From Hydrogenophaga sp. (GTDB lineage: Bacteria; Pseudomonadota; Gammaproteobacteria; Burkholderiales; Burkholderiaceae_C), in contig NZ_SDDV01000006.1 in assembly GCF_014773545.1 (NCBI RefSeq), positions 109,946 through 173,945 of the forward strand: DNA of 64,000 nucleotides, read 5' to 3'. The position numbers and the translations under genes were made by a program. Every line of letters begins with the position of its first letter. The first letter of the stretch is position 1. The notes beneath the pieces are model-generated. The model ran no database searches and was not told the DNA's origin. It saw only the letters and a list, made by a program, of their open reading frames with translations. Below are positions 1 through 7,991 of the stretch, piece after piece.

Positions 1-1436
1 GTCGGTGCGCTGACTTCGTTGACGCTGGCACGCAGCAAGCGCACCGCGCCGTAACCGACCAAAGCGAACAGCAAGGCCGCTGCGGCAAACCCGCCGACCG
101 CTATCGCACCCAGCACCAGGTCGCGACTGACCAGCAGCAGCAGCGCGGCAAAACCGAGCAGGCCCAGACCGAGCACCGCCAGCGTGGCCGGCTTGATCTG
201 CCCCAGGTCGCGCCGGATCACGCGCAGCGGCGGCACCCGCGCCAACTGCAACACCGGCGGCAGTCCAAAAGCCAGCAGCAGCGTCAGCCCCATGCCCAAG
301 CCCAGCGCCAGCGGCGCCAGGCCGGGCGGGGGTAGCGCGGTTTGCACCAACCCGGCGAGCAAGAGCACGAATACATGGTGCGCCAGATAGCCCAGCAGCA
401 GCCCGAGCGCGCTGGCAAACAGGCCGGCCAGCGCAAATTCAAAGGTGTAGGCGCGCGCCATGGTGGCCTGTGACAGACCGAGCACGCGCAGCATGGCGCA
501 GTCGTCCAGGTGGCGCTGGGCAAAGCCGCGCGCGGCGATCGCCACCGCTACTGCGCTCAATAGTGCGGCCAGCAAGGCCACCAGATTGAGAAATTTTTCT
601 GCCCGCTCGAACGTCTGCTGCATCTCGGGCCGCCCGCTCTCGAGCGACTCCAGCCGCATGCCACGCACAGCGCCTGACTCGATTTCGGTCTGCGCCCACT
701 GAACGAAACGCGCCACCGCCGCCGCGTCTCCCGCTACCGCCAGCCGGTGATTCAGGCGGCTGGCCGGCTGCACCAGGCCGGTGCTCGGCAGGTCGGCGGT
801 GTTTATCATGACGCGCGGCGCAAAGCTCATGAAACCACCGCCGCGGTCGGGCTCGAGCACGATGACGCGCTCGATCGTCAGCGTCGCATCGCCCAGCAGC
901 AGCGGCTGGCCCATGCGCAGCTCCAGTGCCTGCAGCAGCGCGGCGTCGACCCAGACACTGCCGGGCGCAGGCACATCGCGCGTCTGGACATCGGGCGCCT
1001 GCGCCGATGCCGCCACGCGCAGGTTGCCGCGCAAGGGGTAGCCCGCCTCCACCGCCTTGAGCGCCACCAGGCGCGCCGCACCACCGGCTTCGTCCGGTGC
1101 CCGGCCCATGGTCGGAAAGGTCAGCGTCTGCGCGGTTTGCAAGCCAAGCGCCTGCGCCTGTTGCACAAATGAGGCCGGCGGCGCATGGTCGCTGCCCAGC
1201 ACGGCGTCGCCGCCCAGCAGCGCACTGGCGTCGCGGCTGAGGCCGGCGTGCAGCCGGTCAGCAAAAAATCCGACCGCCGTCAGGGCCGCCACTGCCAGCG
1301 TCACCGCCAACAGCAGCAGGTGCAGCTCACCGGCCCGCCAGTCGCGCCGCAGCGAGCGCCAGCCCAGGGTCCAGAATCGAATCGGCAAGGCGGCGGCGGA
1401 AAACGCGGCCGGGGTGGATACGGGTTCGAGAGTCAT
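1..1436 (-). CDS. FtsX-family ABC transporter permease, 3' end outside window
   Basis: This is the N-terminal part (about 478 residues) of an inner-membrane permease of the FtsX/LolC/YbbP type, the membrane half of an ABC complex that works on lipids or envelope proteins rather than small solutes. It starts at the ATG read leftwards from 1436 and stays open to the window edge. Residues 1-50 hold an N-terminal cytoplasmic stretch (LGWRSLRRDWRAGELHLLLL) followed by the first membrane helix; the next part is the large periplasmic MacB-PCD-like region, and hydrophobic segments return near the window edge. YbbP proteins are about 800 residues, so roughly 40 percent is missing. The ATPase partner would lie elsewhere. 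Family call is good; substrate is unknown. Confidence 0.75.
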   Translation of the reverse strand, partial: MTLEPVSTPAAFSAAALPIRFWTLGWRSLRRDWRAGELHLLLLAVTLAVAALTAVGFFADRLHAGLSRDASALLGGDAVLGSDHAPPASFVQQAQALGLQTAQTLTFPTMGRAPDEAGGAARLVALKAVEAGYPLRGNLRVAASAQAPDVQTRDVPAPGSVWVDAALLQALELRMGQPLLLGDATLTIERVIVLEPDRGGGFMSFAPRVMINTADLPSTGLVQPASRLNHRLAVAGDAAAVARFVQWAQTEIESGAVRGMRLESLESGRPEMQQTFERAEKFLNLVALLAALLSAVAVAIAARGFAQRHLDDCAMLRVLGLSQATMARAYTFEFALAGLFASALGLLLGYLAHHVFVLLLAGLVQTALPPPGLAPLALGLGMGLTLLLAFGLPPVLQLARVPPLRVIRRDLGQIKPATLAVLGLGLLGFAALLLLVSRDLVLGAIAVGGFAAAALLFALVGYGAVRLLRASVNEVSAP

Positions 1437-1610
1437 GGTTGCCGCATTGGAGCAGAAAATTGCGGCTTCGGTTCGTCAAGGGCCGCGCAGTTGTCATCCC
1501 GCACAGCGCATTCGCTGCGGCTGACATATTCGTAATGCAGGCGACAGCTGCGCGTCGACCCGGGAGCCGCAGAATGCTGCCACCCCAACCGGCAACCGCA
1601 GGAGCCACCC
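1437..1610. promoter_or_regulatory. Intergenic region between the ABC permease and the copper operon
   Basis: This 174-bp divergent gap must hold the promoters of the minus-strand permease and the plus-strand copper genes. The only clear signal is the direct-repeat box at 1522-1536 described separately. AGGAG at 1600-1604 is the ribosome binding site for the next gene. Confidence 0.45.
1522..1536 (+). promoter_or_regulatory. Candidate CopR/CusR-type response-regulator box
   Basis: The sequence TGACA-TATTC-GTAAT fits the TGACA-N5-GTAAT form that I recall for copper response regulators (CopR type) of pseudomonads. It lies 75 bp upstream of the GTG start of the TolC-like gene, the first gene of the copper operon, and a related box (TGACA-N5-GTCAT) precedes the Met-rich gene at 5156. 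No CopRS-type two-component genes lie in this window, so the regulator is inferred. Confidence 0.45.
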
Positions 1611-2735
1611 GTGACAACCCGAACTTTCAGCTCGACCGCCTGGCGCGCACTCATCGCGTGCCTGCTGGCTGCGCCGCTGGCCTTGCAAGCGCAAGACAGC
1701 GCCACGCAACCCGCAGTCGACTGGCGCAGCGCCAACGACACGGTTGGCCAGTTCAAGCGCGGCCATGCCGACGTGCTGCGCTGGGAACTGGCCCATCTGC
1801 CACCTCCAGCGGTGGCCGCCCAAACACCCGCCGAGCTGCGCTTGCTCAGCGCTGAAGACGCGGTGCGTCAGGCCTGGCGCTCCCAGCCCAAGCTGGCAAC
1901 GGCGCTGGCGCGGCTGGGGCCACAGGCGCAAAAGCACATCGCTGCCGGGCAGTGGATCGACCTCGACCCCAGCCTGTTTGTGCGCATCCACGATGCCGAT
2001 GAGGTGCTGAAAACCGCTGTGCAGGCGCGCAAAGTCTGGCTGCAGGCGGTCGCCGCGCAACAGGTGGTGCACCAGCGGCAGCAAGGCCTGCAAGCCGCGC
2101 AAGCCGGCAACGAACTGGGGCGGCGCATGGTCAGCGTGGGCAATTGGAGCGCCTTGCAGCGCAGCCAGGTGCAGTTGGCCGAATCGGTGGCGCAGATGGA
2201 CTTGACCCGTGCGCGCTACGCCGCCGCGCTGGCGCAGGCCGATTTGCTGCGTCTGCTCCAACTCAGCGGCGTCCACGCGGCAGTGGAATTGCCCGAGCAG
2301 CTACCTGGCGCGGCGCTGCCGGCGCTGTCGCAGGAACAGGTGCAACGGCGGCTAGAGGCACTGCGGGCACAACTGCCGCGCGCCGAAGGCTTGCGCGCGC
2401 GTGCCGATGCGCAGCTCGCGCTGACGGCCTATCAGGCCAGTCAGGCCGTGCTGCACGCCAGCCAGAATGAGGTTTTGACGCTGCAGCAGTTCATCACCGA
2501 GCAGACCGTGCTGCACTACAACGGCATGCTCAAAAGCGTCTGGGACCTGTTGGGACAAGCACGCATGCAGTCGCAAGCGGTGATCGATGCCATCGAGACG
2601 CAGCGCGATTTTTTGCTCGCCGAGACCGACCTGCAATGGGTGTTGCAGGGCGGAGCGCCCGCGTATTTCGTCTCTCTCGCTGATGCCGGCGCAGACGCCG
2701 CCGCCCCCGGACATTTTAAAGGATGGTTGCCATGA
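1611..2735 (+). CDS. TolC-like outer-membrane efflux protein, short form
   Basis: The 374-residue product is likely an outer-membrane channel subunit of the TolC/OEP family. Residues 1-27 form a Sec signal peptide (cleavage near LQAQ-D). The rest is long, Ala/Gln/Leu-rich and predicted helical, with the two-fold repeat of coiled-coil helices typical of the family (about 100-230 and 250-360). It is shorter than usual TolC proteins (420-490). The start is GTG with AGGAG six bases upstream; the first in-frame ATG lies much later. The stop overlaps the upstream region of the multicopper oxidase gene by 4 bp, which argues for one transcript. TolC normally works with a periplasmic adaptor and an inner-membrane pump; neither is encoded nearby, so the partner is unknown. 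A role in copper export is inferred from context. Confidence 0.7.
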   Translation: MTTRTFSSTAWRALIACLLAAPLALQAQDSATQPAVDWRSANDTVGQFKRGHADVLRWELAHLPPPAVAAQTPAELRLLSAEDAVRQAWRSQPKLATALARLGPQAQKHIAAGQWIDLDPSLFVRIHDADEVLKTAVQARKVWLQAVAAQQVVHQRQQGLQAAQAGNELGRRMVSVGNWSALQRSQVQLAESVAQMDLTRARYAAALAQADLLRLLQLSGVHAAVELPEQLPGAALPALSQEQVQRRLEALRAQLPRAEGLRARADAQLALTAYQASQAVLHASQNEVLTLQQFITEQTVLHYNGMLKSVWDLLGQARMQSQAVIDAIETQRDFLLAETDLQWVLQGGAPAYFVSLADAGADAAAPGHFKGWLP

Positions 2736-4117
2736 ACCCAATCAAATCGAGACGTCAATTCTTCGCCGGTGCAGCCGCTGGTGTGGCCGGCCTGGCGGTG
2801 GCGCGTTCTGCGCTGGCCGGCCTGCCCGAACCAGCCCTCCAGACCTCCAGCAACACCGCCGCCCCTGTGCTGCCCCACAGCGGCAGGCCGTACCACCCGG
2901 TCGTCACCCTCAACGGCTGGACGCTGCCTTGGCGCATGAAAGACGGCGTGAAAGAATTTCACCTGGTGGCCGAGCCGGTGGTGCGCGAAGTCAGCCCCGG
3001 CTTCGTCGTCAACATGTGGGGCTACAACGGGCAGAGCCCGGGTCCGACGATAGAGGTGGTCGAAGGCGACCGGGTACGTTTGTTCGTCAGCAACCAACTG
3101 CCCGAACCCACCAGCGTGCACTGGCACGGGCAGCGCCTGCCGGCCGGCATGGACGGCGTAGCCGGCCTGAACCAAGCGTCCATACCGGTCGGCAAGACCT
3201 TTGTCTACGAATTCCAGGCGCGCCGTCCCGGCACCTTCATGTACCACCCGCACGCCGACGAAATGGTGCAAATGGCCATGGGCATGCACGGTTTTTGGGT
3301 CACGCACCCAAAAACCAGCCACCCCTACATCAGCGAAGTGCAGCGCGACTTTTGCTTCCTGCTCAACGCCTTCGACGTCGAACCCGGCAGCAAGACGCCG
3401 CGCGTCAACACCATGCTCGACTTCAACATCTGGTGCTGGAACAGCCGCATCTTCCCCGGCATCGACAGCTTGAACGTGCGCCACAACGACCGGGTGCGCA
3501 TCCGCATCGGCAACCTCACCATGACCAACCACCCGATCCACCTGCACGGCCACGAGTTCGAGGTGACCGGCACCGACGGCGGCCCCACGCCGCCGCTCAG
3601 CCGCTGGCCCGAAGTCACGGCCGACATCGCGGTCGGTCAGATGCGCCAGCTCGAATTCCAAGCCACCGAGGAAGGCGACTGGGCCATTCACTGCCACAAG
3701 AGCCACCACACCATGAACGCCATGGGGCACGACGTGCCAACCATGATTGGCGTCGACCACCGTGGCCTGATCCAGAAAATCCAGCAACTGGTGCCCGACT
3801 ACATGATGATGGGCGAGCGCGGCATGTACGACATGAAGCAAATGCAAATGCCGCTGCCCGACAACACCGCACCCATGATGAGCGGCCAGGGCCAGTTTGG
3901 TCCGATCGGCATGGGCGGCATGTTGAGCGTGCTCAAAGTACGCAAAGACCAAAAACCCGGCGATTACAGCGACCCCGGCCCCTACCGTTTTCCGGCTGGC
4001 ACGGTGGCGCGTGAATGGCAAGGCAGCACCCCCGCGCCGGCACGCGCGCCGCAACACGCCAGCGCACCGGCGGCGGCCAGCGTGGTCAAGCCGCGGGGCA
4101 CGGGCCCACATCACTGA
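2732..4117 (+). CDS. Tat-exported multicopper oxidase (CopA/CueO-like)
   Basis: This 461-residue periplasmic enzyme very likely oxidises Cu(I) to the less toxic Cu(II). Residues 1-29 are a twin-arginine signal (SRRQFFAGAAAG), as expected for a cofactor-loaded oxidase. All four copper-ligand blocks are visible: HWHG (130-133), HPHADE (172-177), HPIHLHGH (267-274) and the HCH-x3-H-x4-M block (320-331) that supplies the type 1 Cys, His and Met. A Met-rich tail (about 355-375, MMMGERGMYDMKQMQM) recalls the Cu(I)-binding methionine segments of CueO/CopA. I chose the ATG at 2732 because AAAGGA lies eight bases upstream; an in-frame ATG at 2723 would add three residues. It follows the TolC-like gene with a 4-bp overlap and precedes the cupredoxin fusion by 52 bp. 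Confidence 0.9.
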   Translation: MNPIKSRRQFFAGAAAGVAGLAVARSALAGLPEPALQTSSNTAAPVLPHSGRPYHPVVTLNGWTLPWRMKDGVKEFHLVAEPVVREVSPGFVVNMWGYNGQSPGPTIEVVEGDRVRLFVSNQLPEPTSVHWHGQRLPAGMDGVAGLNQASIPVGKTFVYEFQARRPGTFMYHPHADEMVQMAMGMHGFWVTHPKTSHPYISEVQRDFCFLLNAFDVEPGSKTPRVNTMLDFNIWCWNSRIFPGIDSLNVRHNDRVRIRIGNLTMTNHPIHLHGHEFEVTGTDGGPTPPLSRWPEVTADIAVGQMRQLEFQATEEGDWAIHCHKSHHTMNAMGHDVPTMIGVDHRGLIQKIQQLVPDYMMMGERGMYDMKQMQMPLPDNTAPMMSGQGQFGPIGMGGMLSVLKVRKDQKPGDYSDPGPYRFPAGTVAREWQGSTPAPARAPQHASAPAAASVVKPRGTGPHH

Positions 4118-4169
4118 TGCCGGAGCGCCACGCGCGGGCTGACCTTGACTTGACTTGACTGGAGCATAT

Positions 4170-4922
4170 ATGACCCGGATCAGAATCTGTTTCGCCGCCG
4201 CCTTGCTGGCCGCCAGTGCCGGCGCGCTGGCGCACGGCCCGCAAGGCCATATGCCAGAACGCGCTGCTGCGCCGGCGCAACAAAAGCCCTGGGGAATCGC
4301 AGGCCAGACCGACAGCGTGGCGCGGACGGTGGAAATCCGCATGACCGACGATATGCGCTTTACGCCAGCCAGCGTGGCGGTCAAGTACGGCGAAACGGTC
4401 CACTTCTTGCTGTACAACGATGGAAAAATCACGCACGAAATGGTGCTGGGCACGCCACAGGAACTGCGCGCGCATGCCGCCTTGATGAAAAAATTTCCCG
4501 GCATGGCGCACGATGAACCCTATATGGCGCACGTGGAGCCTGGCCAGCGCGGCGAAATCGTCTGGACCTTTAACCGGGCGGGCGAATTTGACTTTGCCTG
4601 CTTGTTGCCCGGTCACTTTGAAGCCGGCATGGTGGGCCGCATCCAGGTGCTGGCAGCGGCGCCGGCCCAGCCGGCAAGCACCGACAGCGCTGCCGTTGCG
4701 GACATGACCGAGGGCGAGATCCGCCGCATCGACAAAGTCGGGGGGAAAATCACCATCCGGCACGGCGAGATCAAACACCTGGACATGCCACCCATGACCA
4801 TGGTTTTCACGGCCAAAGACAAAACCCTGCTCGATCGGGTTCAAGTCGGTCAGCGGGTGCGCTTTCAGGTCGAGCAAGAAGCCGGGGTGCTGCTGGTGAC
4901 GGCAATCGAGCCCGCCAACTAG
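4170..4922 (+). CDS. Cupredoxin-CusF fusion, periplasmic copper-binding protein
   Basis: The 250-residue product joins two copper-binding modules. A signal peptide (1-21, ending GALA-H) is followed by a plastocyanin-like cupredoxin domain (about 52-162) with the mononuclear ligands His89, Cys144, His149 and Met154. After an Ala/Pro/Ser linker (163-178) comes a CusF-like domain (about 180-248) with His198 and the MPPMTM motif (Met206, Met209, Met211); Met206 stands where E. coli CusF has its Trp. GGAG lies five bases before the ATG; a TTG five codons earlier is less likely. A run of three TTGAC pentamers lies just upstream (4144-4158). The likely job is to accept or deliver copper in the periplasm, perhaps to or from the oxidase encoded upstream. 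Both domains are family-level calls; the relay role is inferred. Confidence 0.85.
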   Translation: MTRIRICFAAALLAASAGALAHGPQGHMPERAAAPAQQKPWGIAGQTDSVARTVEIRMTDDMRFTPASVAVKYGETVHFLLYNDGKITHEMVLGTPQELRAHAALMKKFPGMAHDEPYMAHVEPGQRGEIVWTFNRAGEFDFACLLPGHFEAGMVGRIQVLAAAPAQPASTDSAAVADMTEGEIRRIDKVGGKITIRHGEIKHLDMPPMTMVFTAKDKTLLDRVQVGQRVRFQVEQEAGVLLVTAIEPAN

Positions 4923-5155
4923 CGTGGTGGTGCGCGCTTGATGAGGCAAATAAAACCAATGGATTTTTTCCCCTGATCAGGCGCAAACCAAAACCATCCT
5001 CCCGTTCGGGCTGCTTGCGGCGTTGAAACTGACACTTTTGTCATGTGCGCGTCATGTTTTTCCCCAGGCCGGGTGGCCACAATCGATTCGAATGCGAGCG
5101 GCTGGCGGTCTGCTTGCAGCCCACACATCGACCCACCGTCCTGCAAGGAAATGCC
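4923..5155 (+). promoter_or_regulatory. Intergenic region with a second CopR-like box at 5030-5044
   Basis: This 233-bp gap separates the fusion gene from the Met-rich gene. TGACA-CTTTT-GTCAT at 5030-5044 differs by one base from the box at 1522-1536, and a second GTCAT follows at 5051-5055. The spacing to the ATG (about 110 bp) fits an activator site for a separate promoter. CAAGGAA at 5144-5150 is the ribosome binding site of the next gene. I see no terminator. Confidence 0.4.
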
Positions 5156-5626
5156 ATGTCTTATTGGAAACAAACCCTGATCGGTTTGACCTTTGTCGGC
5201 GCCGCGTTCGGGGCCACCGCCCAGACGCCGCCACCCGCTGCGGCACCGGGCGCAGCGCAGCCGGCCGACGATGCCGGCGTGGCCGCGCGTCTGGCGCGCA
5301 TGGATCAACACATGACCGCCATGCAGGACTTGCGCACCCGCATGGCTGGCGCCAAAACCCCGGCGCAACGTGAGGCGCTGTGGGCCGAGCACAGCAGACT
5401 GATGCAAGAAGGCATGACCCTAATGGGCGGCATGGGGCCGGGCGGCAGGGGCATGGGTATGGGCATGGGCGGCATGGGCATGGGCGGCATGGGTATGCGC
5501 GGCGGCCCGGGCGCTTCGCTGGACGCCGAAACGCGTCAACTCATGCTGGAGAGACGCATGGAAATGATGCAGTCCATGATGCAACTGATGATGGACCGCC
5601 AGGCCGCGCCCGCCGCCCGGCCCTGA
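5156..5626 (+). CDS. Met/Gly-rich periplasmic protein of the copper cluster
   Basis: I do not recognise a named family. The 156-residue product has a signal peptide (1-22, ending ATAQ), a Pro/Ala stretch, a helical region (about 40-88), then a GMGMGMGG-type low-complexity segment (91-118) with about ten methionines, and a second helix rich in MM pairs (125-148). More than 20 of 156 residues are methionine. Such methionine runs bind Cu(I) or Ag(I) in CopC, PcoE-like and CopK-like proteins, so a periplasmic copper sponge is a reasonable inference. The ATG at 5156 has AAGGAA six bases upstream. It is convergent with the PCu(A)C gene, with 66 GC-rich bases between them. Confidence 0.65.
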   Translation: MSYWKQTLIGLTFVGAAFGATAQTPPPAAAPGAAQPADDAGVAARLARMDQHMTAMQDLRTRMAGAKTPAQREALWAEHSRLMQEGMTLMGGMGPGGRGMGMGMGGMGMGGMGMRGGPGASLDAETRQLMLERRMEMMQSMMQLMMDRQAAPAARP

Positions 5627-5692
5627 CACAGCCGGGTGCGGGCCGCGCGCGGCACGGCGGCCGCGCCGGGTTCGCGCCGCCGCGCCGCCACT

Positions 5693-6178
5693 TCAGTGCA
5701 TGGGGCCGCGCGGCGGATGGGCGCCGCCTCCGTGTCCATGCGCCGCACCGGCACCCAGCGCGGTCACCGGCGCCAGCACGTCCTGGCTGAAGCGCCGCTG
5801 GGCGGCGTCCTCAAACACCAGCGTGATGGGCACGCTCTGCCCGGCCGACAGCGGCTGCTTCAATTCCATCAGCATCACGTGGTAGCCGCCCGGCTTGAGC
5901 TCGGTGCTGCGTCCGGCGGGCAAGTCCAGCCCCGCAATCTGGCGCATCTTCATCACGTTGTGCTCCATTTTCATTTCGTGAATCTCGACCACGCCCGCCA
6001 ACGCTGAGCTGGCGGCCACCAGGCGCGCCGGGGCGCTGGGCGTCAGACGCATGAAAGCGCCGGTGGCCTTTTGCGTTGCCACGGTGCCGCGCACCCAGGC
6101 GTTCTCGACCAGGACGGTGATTTGCGCCCAGGCGCTGGCAGAGGTGGCCAGCAAAGCGGCGATCAGTATTTTTTTCAT
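5693..6178 (-). CDS. PCu(A)C periplasmic copper chaperone
   Basis: The 161-residue protein carries the full PCu(A)C ligand pattern H-x10-M-x21-H-x2-M: His67, Met78, His100 and Met103. It has a signal peptide (1-18, SASAWAQ) and a His-rich tail (147-161, HGHGGGAHPPRGPMH) that may add low-affinity copper sites. Family members deliver Cu(I) to the CuA site of cytochrome oxidase, often together with Sco. The ATG at 6178 has GGAG six bases upstream; an in-frame TTG four codons earlier is not needed. It is transcribed with, and just after, the Sco gene (52 bp gap). Confidence 0.9.
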   Translation of the reverse strand: MKKILIAALLATSASAWAQITVLVENAWVRGTVATQKATGAFMRLTPSAPARLVAASSALAGVVEIHEMKMEHNVMKMRQIAGLDLPAGRSTELKPGGYHVMLMELKQPLSAGQSVPITLVFEDAAQRRFSQDVLAPVTALGAGAAHGHGGGAHPPRGPMH

Positions 6179-6230
6179 TGCAAACTCCAATTCTGTAACG
6201 ATTCAAACAATCAAAAAACTCACAGCGGCT

Positions 6231-6875
6231 TCAGACCGCTGGCTCAGCCAGCAGCAGCCGCACGTCGGCGACGTAATCGGCCGTCGGTTGCTGGTGGCGC
6301 AGCGCGACCCGCAGCCGCCCCTGGCGGTCGAGCAGATAAGTCATCGCCGTGTGATCGATGGTGTAGCTGGTGGCGGTGGCAACGGTCTTGTAATAAACGC
6401 GAAACTCGTCCGCCACCACCCGAATCTGCGCCGCAGTGCCGGTCAAGGCCAGAAACGAAGGGTCGAACGCCGCCATGTAGGCGCGCAACAACTCGGGCGT
6501 GTCGCGCTGCGGGTCCAGCGTGACGAACAGCAGTTGCACCTGCTGCGCCTGCGGCCCGAGCTGCTGCATGACCTGGGCCGCCCGCAGCAAAGCGGTCGGG
6601 CAGACGTCGGGGCACTGCACGAAGCCAAAAAACAGCATCACCACCTGGCCGTGAAAGTCGGCCAGGGTGCGCGGCTTGCCGTGCTGATCGGTCAGTGCCA
6701 GCGCGCGCCCGTAGGGCACGCCGGTGATGTCTATGCCTTTGAAGGCGGCCGCAGCGCCGCTGGCCGACGGACGTTCGCAAGCGCTGAGCAAAACGCCCAG
6801 GGCCGCAACGCCGAACCAGGCCAGGGCGCGGCGACGCGGCAGGATCAGTGCCCCATATTGAATATCAAGCGACAT
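6231..6875 (-). CDS. Sco/SenC copper chaperone, thioredoxin fold, lipoprotein
   Basis: The 214-residue product is a Sco1/SenC/PrrC family protein used in assembly of the CuA centre of cytochrome c oxidase. The copper and redox ligands are intact: CPDVC (Cys88, Cys92) and the distant His175 in DHTAMTYLLD. Residues 14-33 are a hydrophobic export signal ending in the lipobox LLSAC, so the protein is probably membrane-anchored through Cys33. The ATG at 6875 has GGAGG seven bases upstream; the frame extends upstream but without a better start. Order on the minus strand is DUF2946 gene, sco, PCu(A)C gene, a common arrangement in proteobacteria. Confidence 0.9.
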   Translation of the reverse strand: MSLDIQYGALILPRRRALAWFGVAALGVLLSACERPSASGAAAAFKGIDITGVPYGRALALTDQHGKPRTLADFHGQVVMLFFGFVQCPDVCPTALLRAAQVMQQLGPQAQQVQLLFVTLDPQRDTPELLRAYMAAFDPSFLALTGTAAQIRVVADEFRVYYKTVATATSYTIDHTAMTYLLDRQGRLRVALRHQQPTADYVADVRLLLAEPAV

Positions 6876-6940
6876 GAAAAACCTCCGCAACGTCCGACCA
6901 CATGCGCAGCTCCCGGCAACGGGTCTGCGGCCCCAGGGGT

Positions 6941-7342
6941 TCAGGCGATCCAGGCAGGCGGGGCGCGCGACTGGGCCGAACCCCACAGTCGGGTGGCAAG
7001 CCAGACCGGATCGAAGCGCGGCCAGGGCCGCGTCGTCGGCTCTGACGGCACGCCGGTGTGCGGCGTCAGCGCCCAGTTGACGGCCGCCGCTTGTTGCACG
7101 CACCAGAGGCAATGCTTGGCCGCATCGGTCAGGAGGCGATCGTCACCATCTGCGTCGGCCGGCGCCGGCTGCAGATCGAACTTGACCCACGCCATGCCGG
7201 TGCTGCTACAGACCTCGATCCACTGCACTCGTTCGCCCGCGGCCGCCAGCGCCTGCGCCGCCGTGGGCGCAAGCGCGCCCAGCGCCACGGCCAGCAAGGC
7301 CAGCCAGACGGTCAGGCGGCGGTGAAAGCGCGTGAGCGACAT
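6941..7342 (-). CDS. DUF2946 family protein
   Basis: The 133-residue product has an N-terminal signal or membrane segment (about 8-32), a conserved CSSTGMAW block at 45-52 and a HCLWC motif near residue 79. This layout (a CSS-G motif and a HCxWC/HCPxC motif) is that of DUF2946, a small exported family often found beside copper genes; its biochemical role is not known to me. It is the first gene of the unit that continues into sco and the PCu(A)C gene, 65 bp away. A role in copper binding via its cysteines and histidine is inferred only. Confidence 0.7.
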   Translation of the reverse strand: MSLTRFHRRLTVWLALLAVALGALAPTAAQALAAAGERVQWIEVCSSTGMAWVKFDLQPAPADADGDDRLLTDAAKHCLWCVQQAAAVNWALTPHTGVPSEPTTRPWPRFDPVWLATRLWGSAQSRAPPAWIA

Positions 7343-7496
7343 GGGCGTAGTTTAGCGGTGCGGCTTGGCGGCTTGGCGGTCTGCCCGCTTGCCTTGGCGA
7401 CTGCTGCGCAGCGCCCGGCGCCCCCAAGAAGGCCCAGCGCACTGGCGATTGCGACAGGCGCGCTCAGCCAAGACTTGCCAACTGCTGCACCCTTGC

Positions 7497-7991
7497 TCAA
7501 AGACCCGAAGGCCGGGTTGGCAAGTTGGTGCGGTAGATCAGTTCCACGGTCTTGCCGTCGACCATCAACAGTTGCACGGTCATGCGGCGAAAAGACCACA
7601 GAAGATCGACGGTGTCCAGCGTCGCAACCGACCGCGAAGGGGCGCTGACGGGCAGGCCGAAACTGGCGCGCAGCGAAGCCCGCAGGGTTTTCAGCAGCGC
7701 CTGGGTGCGCTCGGGGGTGGCGGGTTGGGCTCGCAGATGGATACGCTGGAGGCGTTCGGACTCGAAGTGGTAGGTGACTGAGAAGGTCTCGTCTGCAATG
7801 GGGGTGCTGGGGATTTCCAGCAAGGCGCTGGGATCGACCGAACGCTGGGCGGCTGACGTTTCGCGGGCTTGCGGCATGAGCGCGCGGATTTCGGCCGGAC
7901 TGGCCTGCATGGGTGCGTCGCGCCACAGGGTCTGCGCCGAAACACTCAGCGCCATGCTGACCAGCAAAAGACAGGAAAGAAGTTTTTTCAT
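7497..7991 (-). CDS. Hypothetical exported protein
   Basis: I do not recognise this 164-residue protein. The sequence shows a clear Sec signal peptide (MKKLLSCLLLVSMALSVSAQ, cleaved near residue 19-20) and no membrane helix after it. The mature part is mixed alpha/beta with no cysteine. Codon use matches the neighbours, so it looks like a resident gene. I chose ATG 7991 because the signal peptide begins there; a TTG five codons upstream is possible. It lies 154 bp upstream of the DUF2946 gene in the same direction; any link to copper is unproven. Confidence 0.6.
   Translation of the reverse strand: MKKLLSCLLLVSMALSVSAQTLWRDAPMQASPAEIRALMPQARETSAAQRSVDPSALLEIPSTPIADETFSVTYHFESERLQRIHLRAQPATPERTQALLKTLRASLRASFGLPVSAPSRSVATLDTVDLLWSFRRMTVQLLMVDGKTVELIYRTNLPTRPSGL

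Noticed and set aside
4144..4158. Three TTGAC pentamers considered as stacked -35 elements
   Set aside because: They lie 12-26 bp before the ATG, too close for -35 boxes with a -10 and leader; probably slippage.
2516..4504. Very long antisense open frame (662 codons) opposite the oxidase and fusion genes
   Set aside because: High GC content leaves the complementary frame of real genes open. It has no family motifs and no ribosome site, and the plus-strand proteins are unmistakable.
5080..5100. GATTCGAAT considered as a tRNA T-arm
   Set aside because: No acceptor or anticodon stem can be built around it; it is upstream leader sequence of the Met-rich gene.
5420..5629. His-rich antisense frame with AAHTHAAHAHAAHAH repeats
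   Set aside because: It is the complement of the GMGM-coding repeats of the Met-rich protein; the plus-strand product has a signal peptide and ribosome site, this one does not.
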